64,000 bases of DNA, from contig CAKPSD010000003.1 in NCBI GenBank assembly GCA_934183255.1, forward strand, positions 20,863 through 84,862. Reading direction: 5' to 3'. Shown one piece after another: positions 49,301 through 52,434 of the stretch; within the stretch, counting starts at the first letter, position 1; every line of letters starts with the position of its first letter. The translations under genes and the position numbers were made by a program. The notes under the pieces are model-generated. The model did not search any database and was not told the DNA's origin. It saw nothing but the letters and a program-made list of their open reading frames with translations. Source of the stretch: an uncultured Bacilli bacterium (GTDB lineage Bacteria; Bacillota_I; Bacilli_A; RFN20; DUOF01).

Positions 49301-50664
49301 GTATTGTTTAATGGGTTCGTTGTTGAGGGTAATGATTTTAATTTTATTGCTGGTGATGTATTATCAACATATATTACATCTGTTGTTTTTATAGCATTTT
49401 TATTATTAGCCTTATCTATTATTACATCAGCGTTTATTTGTAACTTTAAAGTTCCATTTTCACTACAACCACTAACTCGTACTATTTGTTTCGAACTATT
49501 TAAACTGCCTATTTCTATAGTAGAACAAGAAACTCCTCCAGTTGTGTTAAGCTTTATTTGATTTAACTTATAATCAGTTGTTTTTCCTGAATATTCAGTT
49601 AACCATGAATATAAATTTTTTTCTGCATAATTCAATGTATATGTAATTGTGTGTGAACTATTTACATGTGTATTGTTTAATGAGTTCGTTGTTTCTAATG
49701 ATGAAACTGTAATAGAAGGTGCTATTTGATCTGCTACAAACACTAAATTTGTAGTTGTTTTATTATTAACTTCATCATATACAAATACTAATATTTTATA
49801 TGTTCCATTTTTTAGTTTATTTTGACCATTTTCATCCATAAGTGTTAAGCCACTAATTTTATATGTAGGTCCTGCATCCTCAATAGTAATTTTTTTATTT
49901 TTGTATATTTTATTATCAGTTACTGTGCCTTCGCCAGAACAATCTGCAGTTGTAGTATCAACAATACAATATTCAATTCTATTTAAAGCAGAATCAGTAC
50001 TTGAATTGTATGCAACATTAATTTCAAAACCTTTTTCACTTTTTGGACCATAAAATCCATTTGTATCATTTCCGACTTTTTTTGATTCATCTGCAATAAT
50101 TTTATTAATAGTAGGAACTTTAGTATCTATTTTTAAATTAGGAGTCGTAAATCCTTCTAAGTTTCCTGCACTATCAACAACAGCAATTACAAGTTTAAAA
50201 GTTTGTCCACTTATATTATCTGGAACAACAAAAGCAGATTCAAACTCAACACTGGTGTTAGTTTTCATAAAGCCATTTTCACCAACTGGCCATGTATTGT
50301 TTTCACCTTTTATAACTACAAACCATGTATTTGTATTAAATTTTTGTGTAGGTATATCTAATCTGTTAGTAGTAGGGAAAGAAAGTTCCTCATAGCTATC
50401 AATATTATAACTACACCCATCATCAGCTGTCCAACAAAAATATATAAAATCAATGTTAGTTTTGTTGAATTTTACATTGTATGCCATTCTAGTAGTATAA
50501 TCATCTAATCTTCCATACCAAATATCCTCAGCATTTGCGCTAGTATCAAAAGTAATAACAGCATTTACTCTTTCACTAATACCAAAAAAACACATAAAAA
50601 AGGCAAATACCATTACTAAGTATTTTAAAATTTTTATAAGTTTACTATTAGATGATTTGTTCAT
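22336..50664 (-). CDS. Giant 9442-residue Ig-like-repeat surface protein with C-terminal membrane anchor
   Basis: This is a secreted, membrane-tethered protein of about 1 MDa from one uninterrupted 28.3-kb frame. A signal peptide (KYLVMVFAFFMCFFGI, cleavage after about residue 35, VNA) is followed by a long series of beta-rich Ig-like modules with linkers such as VDNTxP and endings like DxxGN. Three near-identical units occupy about residues 310-680, and a YDG/MBG-like pair lies near 2300-2560. The rest is Asn/Ser/Thr-rich with many Cys pairs 5-13 residues apart. The end has a module shared with the 2706-residue protein, an NPVNPD linker, a helix (FYVLGGIAAVGGGFLILKL) and the tail RKKVRAA. 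No LPXTG is seen. GGGGAG lies 9 bases before the ATG. Adhesion, cell-cell contact or a surface coat are possible roles; none is proven. Confidence 0.9.
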   Translation of the reverse strand: MNKSSNSKLIKILKYLVMVFAFFMCFFGISERVNAVITFDTSANAEDIWYGRLDDYTTRMAYNVKFNKTNIDFIYFCWTADDGCSYNIDSYEELSFPTTNRLDIPTQKFNTNTWFVVIKGENNTWPVGENGFMKTNTSVEFESAFVVPDNISGQTFKLVIAVVDSAGNLEGFTTPNLKIDTKVPTINKIIADESKKVGNDTNGFYGPKSEKGFEINVAYNSSTDSALNRIEYCIVDTTTADCSGEGTVTDNKIYKNKKITIEDAGPTYKISGLTLMDENGQNKLKNGTYKILVFVYDEVNNKTTTNLVFVADQIAPSITVSSLETTNSLNNTHVNSSHTITYTLNYAEKNLYSWLTEYSGKTTDYKLNQIKLNTTGGVSCSTIEIGSLNSSKQIVRVSGCSENGTLKLQINADVIIDKANNKNAIKTTDVIYVDNTSPAIKLKSLPSTTNPLNNTHVNSTHTITYTLEYTEENLYSALTNKNQITLNKSGTVSCSTVVVGALNGLTQTVQVSDCNGDGTVALQVNADVIIDKANNKNTEIAFDKYKIDEQEIDAKIVVDNKLPTGSIQSIITTNELNNTYVNSTHTITYTLKYTEDNLYSALTDSSNVEIVVLNGSLNCSSITIGDLNKSTKTQTVIISNCTGNGDFRLHINSNTIVDEANNQNRGFEYNRTEIVVDNTPLKITEIVAIPNGLKINASYTAKIVVYYDEEHMTFNEDKVSNYFKLDDDKPNPGATTNCTITLKELSDSKGKNVTFFISGCSVDEGQAFIYLVESGFCDLASNKPNISDVVSTSAASYSDKIYLEEVQDSVKYFKLVVKPEETIENKLLYIINKNTSIVSIWYDENQLLPDRKIFYTGESIVLYVSFSDGIHYDKESANTKYPTIIYKFGNGEDKKISTPEETTVTFQPSENISVLVNVLKYTIKVSNDDVGRFNVVTLGYFSDDSASCDVTYCHIGTDAIIEDINNRYLVDTANMLANYGSVNLNTVNGKYDDTTKTFVETSSIKVKEETEVEVKNSMTFANVNTSIISSNETTENTTLHTYLNNIEFSIHDGDVYYYSEDNLILVIKVVYSTYVGNKNAYNLLEKLNYANGTNYEVVGRYTTNVSFSCTRDEDNDSILDKNKKDGFATCTDYLKIKINDLNKDANNQLEIRINQNFINNNIATNMPSDEYGKVGIIEVPNSYEDIFENQNYGYKLTENDGNAILKVANKSFDAYYLNENTYQNNSKVVCDLLSVSCEKYSDTQIKVKGLKIGDNAVDLNLGYYDKYGRQITKQEKFNVIVSDVSKVGVDVTSTAEKTQIKNSNGTTYYYIDKDASNGSYVIKVNHDLYDETTNVLECTFNKNEESCSNEISKDNIKTYSHKIVFRSGYEYTKTIYAYLFDSEKVNISISGLQKVNEFYNTTINYTLTVAYNDKNVAIPEEFINEMKVEIINKLIVNMLINSNDSSGFVIDSSYYEITKTTAGFDVKFVDSNMINRMKVLLESNINYETITSSIANYSYNASITNDNVYFPVVKKNNGEIVYLPYSCSYDENKRSCEVTGFKSESNSLYLLVDNKKYGLLESKEGYDGVILNLVDSVNLKYSGNFVYSTSNDVINNPPVFKLNNTRTQYVGVVGQENLEFRYNPNFTNPKINSIQFADTCDSEFNDSYSFLMEKEACIKVVYESFSTSDPLFKNEISIGGAKLQVVNKQNVSDSNNKIYHLRVKYINDVVTEKHDEVFKLSQTENADFITINGLGLDENTNIEVNLTFVPTRLSYNHEIVGTIKNEIYNSINSNKLTFTKALNDTYTFEVCAYNEEGKEVGCYTLEEGNYVGAIQNGVDSKLSFKVKVLKGNSITINERICSVDHVNDCLNLNEGYLVLEKVVEFDNIKPIASVSNSYNAIYGKNVASDEITIEFSENVYLIAGKKVTSALEAYSNSNNKCTIDTDSIKFTSGTNVLKFKYSCSKTGQVTIVVKGDIFEDYAGNVLDTESILTEMFIDADSLMAEVINVSKKFVKGCNSSTCPDGSNSVKITIKFNKKFKFVNGVSANSAFTANVTANRTVEVDAEDPTKVYVTITIAENKESVETALFINISNITALDGSAYEGNNPLSTDVAILYGNYTLTYSEMSPESGCTQNSSDGKYYCTKDAKIKVKYKTNRELKDWVNNVNYVSLTKNNLQLKFVSSNYDKNTGIIEVIYSLENITENMILQGYGSMNIGGVTDMAGNIANYAVGSLNADMGGYYALVTAPVFNEYIPTNVSTNIGSSFTELRNKLESSTYWNARSANMPTSVVLYSNDYTNVLSYLYNNEYFSKIANEITITMKATDLAGNYTTKDLKISILVNGSFKVNFKDGLGKIYDGKKVTSISASDIANIDLPSSYQTLLMRINGCSKGSYLECRKDSLTTFNLEQEIINALSGKIIANTEKDAINVGKYDSSYFSINDATISNYKTYNVNSVYAISFNDNFAYTITPRTINDIGLLTYNAVYNKTGIYSNVSMTINKDNSSDILDGEEVTIKGNVQFNDANVGNKEFTFRGITVTNNNNYTISDSELVGSGNGNITPFMITINSIVNITKYMDGNANVIQVESKNNVINGYTFDFSWGNGKYVDSEGKEIATIGKHSVKLYNLVITNVLNDLTNNFEISNQVNDGYILLENSGTIVEDSSEFNFDVVVSSNSINRNGIYYIKENVDVSVSNITGNSSNHTFCFYKEEGNCLQTESTYTTTFENNGVYTIYVSVANPSGVSVTKQVTFNYNSSKLTVVSNLVAGNNVTLYKVGDSVTINVKLSAYIDETTVCNGNSLRLFNSELEGYEITNCTLRNDTISYTYKVPSNAILEYNVYNKIDLTNILNEIKDLWGHSYESETKVFTLDNENSITINTSELSLKLLVSTKSCNVVDKICYTNNGNVTFTFMFSDAAKDYSLSEFAVSITRNMSINGKSLSYNSENKTFTATYDGLVSFIDGVLNVQNGNVRFTHANGKFYEINKEISLSYETENSSSYTNIYVDPRTFDVSFTNVPTSTIKGSATVSYTIKNTYLGAGLTGDVTSYFEITSKEEDVSSLVTIISNNGKLSINYIGSDSKKITFRLRNEMLKNYATTECSSSNEFSITFDNSSLSILQTNVISKDNECIFVNDTLSCVRTTNTNDYHIANGDNKYFNNAQNIYVEFVFNRNLSIIDVTSINTLYYSIGNKFENTTAVTIKDNVITFTISLTGELSGALVIEGLKLNVKDNLNVEYVNEIYGRATEDDTTNASIKANTNYYIDTTALDLDNITVDIPEMGSFLDSSKDKLVITYNGSYNKALYYGTNVPYKSGNKMSAIAYLSGASTTAVTVNACSVSYTINGNDITTVITCDLSNGTNLENDYEFKVNSITDSFAREHTIEKSINIKIDNVKPRLSYINTSENFNSARELVFDLSIIDKNITYTNEEFGVYLDGVKVNATFNKDGSFTVDGNEYVVKNGKVYKLATTNIGEYANGSLVISGNQVSGTMDIDSSNSGIVYYNKNVYKMIAGKVYAYGEDAPCYELKYKGINLNNLYFYINTQGGIEQNVIISNIALSENVLTLTIKLNNLIAGTYNLKAASGLVVDDNNNVTDKVDNLKTIVINNNVPTISDGMITDSLSTSYTFANNTQKYKYFADYFELYISKGSYGFTPTLTSELCNFILVNGEPISSEACESSIDSNNSKVTFKIKAVNEGTRLLNIGIYEIQIKEGFLISSTTVPSSKKTIGVKYVVYDDSINLSSVAWNFVSASDVIVKDNVYYIKNNENSIKGKIIIPEGRHIFKIDDKVIAGPSNVYEYETSIVVNRTKTIKVEFAGGGIASIELATETLKEGVTYTSDENNKLYYDYSLTNEILAKSVFKIKSNKLFASKYEKVFMINSTACGVKDNKVYCDGSENGTTISSNSFEFNGNTYEINENSVISEGIIVSPIYTVDNASLTLTVTNVIEAGKKGKQYFTIKAGLLKDAFGVNSSEYQYTITILEPSVIEIKSKDNKDENGKPYTQTGNAQFVISSNINSISSSWTIENNILGFSKCENARDVCVIGKVQYELIKNGDNTYSFEINGVTYTINETRTSINGETQIKDGKFTLGDDYVKVLFEIKDVVDSYDASTNTNTYKTYIFGTKVIFESGFVKTAISNTNEAIYTNVLSEFEYIVDGFGPKIISVDVAARECNEVSGVSYCKGGSQILVTVTFDEIISKYSNLRIVTNVANVSGTINDANQRSIVFTITVPTNVNVDNFTITNISGTVTDSTNNTTILSISNSYNNSNIVIDNTKPTAILSIANVKYSAKNKDVVTLDIIANENYNTEISKDMIKLCNYDGSICLNADQNVTLESGKGTTNITLLDSLENGNYTITVNKEAIVDKANNTLNADLSKTITISNDGNPLQINIISSGYAKDGSSIKHYYFGGANKNGELKFTVNNNTLEELTSCGTHIKFYRVNDEEEVNIFNCSMDSSKNITISLKDDAIVSENTEYYFVINGDVSINEYGNASLNYSSLNKHVLIVNTSVFTYTRKTNQTIVEKGGKLYIKESSIDLTYTFNHDVQKYSYQNNYVTNINKVGVKEITLNKLIGTYTLVVYNYFGDTINININVERDNIAPSVKLQPGVSTEYGVTSNTSITLTFDVTDTLLKDSYELTNTTDTTYSYSNGVLTVVRSITPNVSGSYVVHIPSFADELGNESAKFDVTIVVRSEDYSIIPSGDAVTVLDNGEYVYYTKTGQVILKLESSTKSFETINLGDLAEEYTSQIENVSGKNIIILTRKTKLNEGSQSISLIGIKVKFVNDNKEYELTSERVFNYIVDKTVPSISGVEYSTTGQVKEGKKVAIIFTLSERVDANVSLSYKYGNNDDIEELTATPYLDGEVYKVKFTITIGKQNGVLMYKLGIITDLAGNQKGTDSEWTTTTIEVDNIVPVISSVTSDKTMVKEGEEFVLTVNIEENVTFDVSRINAKGANVIGYSIDNQTFTSTFDKTISSNVLYVKVKATNLSADAFTVVFNDGFITDAASNQNTSAAESEEIKVLRVVNTIVSTTCNEINNIAYCNKGTKIKVEIVFNYDVSRDASNKLDMLKIAEYVTAELNGLTYFSLGENVYRYDEVNNKLYIVTSYNNEDLTQIVEEEVSNFKDNKFTDTTNTTYYVLLGDESELLVYEVININIDTSLGSNRNHVYVYTVKDGDNFEVGGFDYNGLYENVTLKEITFDYDVINVVTDRVAGPEISISDAKPTYGINNIVRFKVSIVEGSILSNYRDLISVSGGEIVSISNVNNNEFDIEVNTRNVNGTLTLTVGGIVEDEAHNTNENVTYDIVVDATRPEFTVSITSNSEYSYNYDGNELTIAIETTKASSFDLTKSNILDLGLENITYSNDVTIFNSIENLFLTKLIIKGTLNNNMSNVFDIQIKEGFLIDGAYNTNDKTFTSDQFVITRVKEDKVVASSCTSDNEYCKVIEYAITFYNPISIKDENISNYYIKTNIEGVVLRFASGNGTNTHKYSYTASENLDYVIEYLSFNTGMYSGVISDGYIESLDNSIKIDTKKPELKMIESTANGCNDVNGISYCSKLSNSQTITLQLTFNEVISSYNNIIINTNMGNVSPTSSSSISNKLVFVFNIASESISDIEKLVINKITGIVVDKAGNSLDLNMNATVEEPIHENDQIKYYVVAPVISITSKSLINETEELIFKISSTKQISYMDITKISIAADITCSLSEDGFYGDCKDVSAQTIYLKANIGSSDAITLAIYKEFVKDLSGISNTVEISKTVNVLRINSIEIDASECKIYGEARYCKEGTTIKVTVGFNNDYSYNVDNSLIISTDKFNEDGSRVKLTVKIDSTNSAVRKHVYVYKVQSNDNFAIAGFEFGENTYTEFVNKDIEYKDSSIKCSNIKVGNLNIITSKETYGINKDITFRIELVDSNIINGVTLVENYKNNIKAYRTIGGGNVSADASISEGYDASGALAYINVVVNSQEAEKVRLEVLGIFESISGITNTSAEKEVVVSSEKAEITNINVYSSNEVTNKAKEFDTITVEITFSKNVNDNLPTLTAVFNSNIVFNNGYKKQSVDNVVVYSYDVNSSDSGKLKKILLTSVNGFKDIELENEIDVSTSKFTYDFEIDNSRPEITNFVIKNGENEVKANTYVKEGTVLDFYITFNKALKAAPKLSFNFSESANVVVEYINGTTYKYSYTITNEDKGLLENISLGEVQDVLGNTNTISYAYAYNVVAITGGYNIEVIKQNIKIINDKELSAGKVVYVLNGINSYAYDDIFNKIKNSFSLVCHTLDERDCSSSGDINVNIVVSKGENNTIQIILKGSVSENETGIMLDLAVKYNGDIEDLAGNKVNIDNELFTDVRYDNLVRNIVSTELIGCKSINGKEFITSGASCNSLTVTFNGELKNGNKSYVSGNSDIQVTINSQTFTLTTEDYITYTIKDFAVNATKSSVISLVVGSNDGIVGINGKITKNITLNEKLYFDVEKPNVNNFIANVYTRNAVTYVGKTLSLSFDVTDGSAEYSSGIDYSSVIVSVNRDNEITELTCVRNDDSFECNNFVIEEYMLNNNKTININYQVKDNASNITEYTLVYTYDNAAPSISSVDYSGLITNGNEYITRNNVNDKIVKITFNDDLSGIKDSIISYKWCDENNDCTTYTGEAKLTNNVAVITLPAGDGRYKLHINPVSDNVNNVSAELVIDTTIEVDNTPISGYYIDSITCVEGTNCVINGNYYNGKGQINIVVKTNGDIITKANFTSDMLVFSDITISDDRKSVSVTAGANKLAKANALYPTINVSLTDLALNVSDLVNINEVDSKLIIDNYIEITNLTVKVDNDHKNNPTKITEIILNIFENNDKESIVSTIYYINDVIYNYEDILTYEFKENSTIKVVISDRVGNTTEKTYVVEVDNVAPDFNITIKDNGKALKATDKKYYSFNENIELVVNKISSDIKEICVSLEGSNTCISKNQNDNYTLDANMKYSITVRDYSSNESSNSVELVYVGFDIVSGDDYKLDDYRQTHTAKVEFNLEDLSSVVNATYKFNSNSYTTVDNSSLINITNNNLNGIKNLEVKVCMKNDNSYCLTKNKELYFDNLATTSNINVTANENWTNEKSVTIDVNIANNQDSSGIVMAYVKVGKTIVKEGTKYLSEGKINGFNIEITEYGTYEIWVRDAANNEASVKSVTIRIDNTETGGYDAKVIFRNEGWQKNNNVNVTYVCNNTFCNKGGNTVSDVKYLFVKKGTIDVTEDNFDQIYSSNDILFNGGVGTSTNFNVNINNSSYTGTYVLYVKMVTKSGNGIFSKIFVQLDNTASLISFANASEEYRKYEETDIKNLVTIVDGEDQSGVNEEKTIYKLVDTNNKEYNLKEELEGEYRIKVTAYDNVGNVVTEVSESYYKIDNKAPKMERNNGKNTYNSEPASYTVSDLNNGETKVGYCIASNTFEDFESACSNVTMNLVENGTFTLNEKPSLITSDKAAFVKVVDKFGNTRYYKFIDITYDNEKPSIIVSLNNFNGKNLENYKLECSSKNSLECVVKEEYSLTGNGYYTNKPRQLYYSSENGVVSDVIPSDVSSIVINSKDKGNSGLSKLCVWSSENVEVNNGGCKSFRSGSSINLIHNYINIIAMDKAGNTIKAIINITGSYSTSLFDYEVTTDETISYSTNQPLNIKLNSAISNIKTTLGRREIFYVYSETFVNASDYSKLAWDSASKLTVSEGSNEYISNVSKNGYYVFKIEDKWGTASYKSILAKNIDAYKPVMDVSKFTIEGNILDGNYNLVNKQVIINNAQYMYNGKLIINLGENAIVDEDNLQKYLYVCYDDECDVIDLTGIDSRNLQSIALRTLNDKAIKVITIYAKDGSGKVSDDSLTFTVENVSSSKVKIDSMFKYNDKKLDEGINGSDTYGTSLKIAFKFSEYGDMFKSLNYYLKDGNNKRCSNTITSISSDSYYDVVCSDVALDGAYDLVVEYTDKLGNKVTTNTAISVDNVAPNNSRDLIDFILVKDELGRVHLSYTNKVKDDNIIVVYYLDENNNEVMYCEISDDSMETASYCSKEITNEMLDEDSYFNFYTRIKDKVGNMNMNDKHKISYKIMYVEGRSITIGNMKYTPNYVDNNGIVSFTVTMNGVVGTPKTTIYTVTKNSDTNEWDNVTDITDRFTQNRIGNVITYSMRGSTYLSLFTDGIIKADLRIKVTDDYVSEGNNVLGEEVFALGEFDTNRPEIELSVSNNLYGLSRDNIEFKVTGNKNLRSVKYILQLISGGTSGITLNNFDEVAKCTANCIVREDINKSGQKEYTMVIYSTDTLISGTYRLIVKGIDMYGNENISTISNIYIDNERPTISALGIDGTYEYMIDEEGRYYFSKSVRFVFNDDANGGYVSGFDTENVYVNNQKRTVASCSGGRTGYCMTINVDGEYNVVIKDKAGNESSIKVVIDQVNSGFRILENCTSTSCDEVVYSENDYFSKSKFDGLYIEMLETNISRIEFTFKYGNSSKSYRLDSSFSGKRLLSNLVSSIYADALKASDYKLSSLVITSYNSAGVSNESEIKLDFISPEIKVKTNSYYSSKKIECDSKNTSNCTLLVVVNKSINNISLSSSKIKEIISGYFINQVDGKFYSNLTIDEKSRLLISFNNHKVSANDSEWVFSETDFIFNKIGDYNFDVSYSDVAGNKSNTVTLTIKVVDEAKPEFRVNGTYAYGKAYYYDITNVNGYTYTDAGITVSDNYGFDSEGNIVTCNTADGECIGVRRIIKFKINNEYEEITFENNKYYYNDRLYIVNEGNSFTFMLPGSYRIIYEVIDSTGNKALADDANIGITLNIGDKHSPDIIDDNIIAISEGKYFTIGDVKYTIDVSDITDKKIVDSNGNKVASITANNMFEINGVKYIISRDTAFIYFVLNIRDNENRPTVCFNEEDICDLKLNKPTSKDHEDDKYHEVTIKSLMYSNDGVNFSEIELSSEDKENYKIKLTRTGYYKIIMICYDDSKNSSEIEYVIFVEDTTSPTFTMNNDDITTSSIEKSFNYNEVNWSIYSGSNEHEKMMKYLSNDAGWIRTNIFVRDNYDTNLAYIIDSISATDSVSNQEYARFKANLKVTDASGNIQYLEIYFSIIDNTNPNEAGSKIELSYDGRNTLDITSDSIYTNSDELYYKITGGSDNTNRYHYECLVVINNNRDESNWSVCEGDTYNLAYTANLNDPLTRVKLYFRLVDTVGNVSGEVTTATFIFDKMAPMVNIIKDNNILDKPIDDIYKDVDSFTISFIDDSGSMRVQGYMNNKLFVDMQCYSDTGVPVEGFGHYRFVITDVAGNRYVYEFVILAPDTKELETDEDKYTFNVIDRDNVADTTVTSGSPIKFDRVILQKLSSSRAYLEFDDIDSISDNDAIYFMGVIPDKEHTIFSILSSGAVNGKTFKLNAISFQINVDSNVESVINKELYGITDYLINFDDESYILIGIVNNGFNDNPVNPDNPVNPDNNKNKGGGNFTWIFYVLGGIAAVGGGFLILKLRKKVRAA
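22454..22489 (-). repeat. Two exact 18-bp tandem repeats coding NPVNPD
   Basis: The 18-mer AATCCAGTAAATCCAGAT (minus strand) occurs twice in a row. It codes the Pro/Asn-rich linker between the last folded module and the membrane helix of the giant protein. Such short repeats change copy number easily by slippage, so linker length may vary between strains. Confidence 0.85.
48630..49735 (-). repeat. Three tandem ~370-bp units in the N-terminal part of the giant gene
   Basis: Three units of about 124 codons share blocks such as LNNTHVNSTHTITYTL, ENLYSALT, and ADVIIDKANNKN. Matching points at 48864, 49236 and 49606 give periods of 372 and 370 bases. Two units share a 41-base exact match (49054-49094 and 49396-49436). 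The high identity contrasts with the diverged modules in the rest of the gene and points to recent duplication. Confidence 0.85.
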
Positions 50665-50695
50665 ACATACACTCTCCCCATTAAACTACATCTTA

Positions 50696-50724
50696 ATAAT
50701 AAAACAAAAAAAGTAAATGAACAA
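50696..50724 (-). promoter_or_regulatory. candidate promoter of the 28-kb gene
   Basis: The minus strand has TTGTTC (50719-50724), a 17-base spacer and TATTAT (50696-50701), about 32 bases upstream of the start codon. The -35 is weak. Just upstream lies an unusually GC-containing block (GGCGACAAAATATC, about 50735-50750) in very AT-rich DNA, which could be an activator or repressor site. Confidence 0.4.
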
Positions 50725-50842
50725 TAAAACGAAGATATTTTGTCGCCTTTTGTTGAAAAACAAGCACTAAATTTATATATAATATAAATTAAAGTAAAAA
50801 AAACAAAATAATTTAAGTTTTTATTTGATATTTTATTGCATT

Positions 50843-50870
50843 AAAAAACCCATTATTTCTAATGGGCTTT
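50843..50870 (-). terminator. intrinsic terminator after the 158-residue protein gene
   Basis: A 7-bp stem CCCATTA/TAATGGG with a 4-base loop is followed by six T on the minus strand, directly after the stop codon at 50873. It separates the two-gene unit from the 28-kb gene. Confidence 0.85.
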
Positions 50871-50872
50871 TA

Positions 50873-51349
50873 TTAATCATCATTAAACCAATCGTCAAAC
50901 GACATTGAACTAAACTTTTTATCTACTTTCTTTTTCTTATTAGGATTTTCAATGCCTAATTCATCCATAATATCCTTCAAAACTCTCTCTCTCAAATCTG
51001 TATCATTTGAAACAAGTTTTATTAATTCTTGTTGAATATCTGGAATCATTTCAATAGAATTCATTAAAGTTTCAACTTTTCTACTATCTTTGCAAGAAAC
51101 ACTAGAAACTCTATTAACTTCTTGCATTAAATCAAATCCCTTATTTAAAACTTCATTAGTATTAATAGTTGTCGTGGATAAATGCGCTAGCCACATAAAA
51201 ATCTTTTTATTACAATCAAATAATACATCAATATTACCTTGATTTTTCATAAAGTTAGGTTTATCCAAAACATCTAGTATTTTAGGGTATTCTCCCTTAA
51301 TTGCCATCACAATGTTTTTTACTTTTGCTTTTTCTCCACCAGTTAACAT
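50873..51349 (-). CDS. Unrecognised 158-residue soluble protein
   Basis: I do not recognise this protein. It is probably all-helical, without signal peptide or membrane segment, and contains two Cys. The C terminus is a basic stretch (NPNKKKKVDKKF) followed by an acidic Trp-containing end (MSFDDWFNDD), which looks like a flexible binding tail. AGGAG lies 6 bases before the ATG. It starts 13 bases after the stop of the 349-residue protein gene and both should share one mRNA. Its place between two giant surface-protein genes suggests a linked role, for instance in their expression or export, but nothing in the sequence shows this. Confidence 0.75.
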   Translation of the reverse strand: MLTGGEKAKVKNIVMAIKGEYPKILDVLDKPNFMKNQGNIDVLFDCNKKIFMWLAHLSTTTINTNEVLNKGFDLMQEVNRVSSVSCKDSRKVETLMNSIEMIPDIQQELIKLVSNDTDLRERVLKDIMDELGIENPNKKKKVDKKFSSMSFDDWFNDD

Positions 51350-51362
51350 ATTAAACTCCTAA

Positions 51363-52412
51363 TTAAGCTGACTTTCTTGAAGTTAAATGATTTTTCTCAC
51401 TTTTACGAGATAATACTAAATCAAAACTTCTCTTTGTAAGTAAAGTAACATTGTTTAAATCTGCTGTATTATTAGCTTTAATAACACCAAATGGCCATTC
51501 GCCTTGTTTTTGGCAATCAATTACTCTATAAGCTTTATTTTTTCCAGTAACAAAGTAAACAACGCCTTGTAAACTTTGTCTAGCTATTTTTTCTGCTTGC
51601 TCATAGAATGGTTCCATATCTACAATCACATTGCTAGAAGTAGCACCATAATCTTCTCTTAAAATATCTATTAATTCACTAGCAGAAATCATTCCTACTA
51701 TCTCAATTGGTTTTCCTTTATATGTACTTACAACAGGATAAATTTTCTTAGGAATTTCTTTTTCATCTTTAAATGGGATATTGATAATTACAGGAACAGT
51801 AACACTAGAAGGATTAGTTACTGCAGCAGCACTACTAATCTTACCTCTATACATATCATTACCATCAATTTGAATAAATTTACCATCACCATTAGGTAAT
51901 CTAAGCCCCATCTTAGAATAATCATCTTTAACTCCAGATAATACTGTAACATTATCTAATGCTGTTTCAAAAGAGAAACTAGCTCCTTTTCTTTTTATAG
52001 GAACGCCTTCTCCTTGTTCTGCCTTTAATAAAGCTTCTTTCAAACTATTTGTTACTGAATAATTATAACGATAGAATAATTTGAAATATTCAAATCCTTT
52101 ATTACTACTATTACTTTCATATACTTTCTTTAAATCATCATAGTACTTACTAGCTTCAGGTAAATTAATTAAGTTCTCTTCTCCCATATAGTAGAAACTA
52201 TCTTTAATATTTTCACTATATCCCTTAACTAAAATTGAAGAGTACTCTGTCGAAATAAAATCAGTAGAAATACTAGTTGCAATAGCAGCCAAATTAGTAT
52301 TTTCACCTAAATCACTTGTTTTTATAATTTTAAGTTCACACAATTTATCTCTAATTACACTTAAATCTTTTAAAATTTCTTTGGTATAATACCTACCTTT
52401 ATAATTTAACAT
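51363..52412 (-). CDS. Unrecognised 349-residue protein between the giant surface-protein genes
   Basis: No family is recognised. The protein is predicted soluble and cytosolic: no signal peptide or membrane helix. Features that can be seen are an N-terminal helical part (YYTKEILKDLSVIRDKLCEL), a middle part with VPIKRKGASFSFETALDN, a beta-rich C-terminal part (IYPVVSTYKGKPIEIVGMIS, VVYFVTGKNKAYRVIDC) and a basic, Ser-rich tail ending SRKSA. AGGAG lies 10 bases before the ATG at 52412. The open frame extends to a TTG at 52463, but this overlaps a good promoter, so the shorter form is preferred. It is followed by the 158-residue protein gene after 13 bases. Confidence 0.75.
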   Translation of the reverse strand: MLNYKGRYYTKEILKDLSVIRDKLCELKIIKTSDLGENTNLAAIATSISTDFISTEYSSILVKGYSENIKDSFYYMGEENLINLPEASKYYDDLKKVYESNSSNKGFEYFKLFYRYNYSVTNSLKEALLKAEQGEGVPIKRKGASFSFETALDNVTVLSGVKDDYSKMGLRLPNGDGKFIQIDGNDMYRGKISSAAAVTNPSSVTVPVIINIPFKDEKEIPKKIYPVVSTYKGKPIEIVGMISASELIDILREDYGATSSNVIVDMEPFYEQAEKIARQSLQGVVYFVTGKNKAYRVIDCQKQGEWPFGVIKANNTADLNNVTLLTKRSFDLVLSRKSEKNHLTSRKSA

Positions 52413-52434
52413 TTTATCTACACTCCTCGTTTGT

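Noticed and set aside
48746..49561. Plus-strand open frames antisense to the giant gene
   Set aside because: They lie within the repeat-rich coding region, have no Shine-Dalgarno or family likeness, and mirror the Thr/Asn/Val-rich minus frame.
48630..49735. Regularly spaced direct repeats as a CRISPR array
   Set aside because: The period is about 370 bases and the frame is coding throughout; there are no short identical repeats with unique spacers.
22336..50664. Giant gene as an assembly or frameshift artefact
   Set aside because: A signal peptide at one end, an anchor at the other, no frame break across 28.3 kb and consistent composition argue for one real gene.
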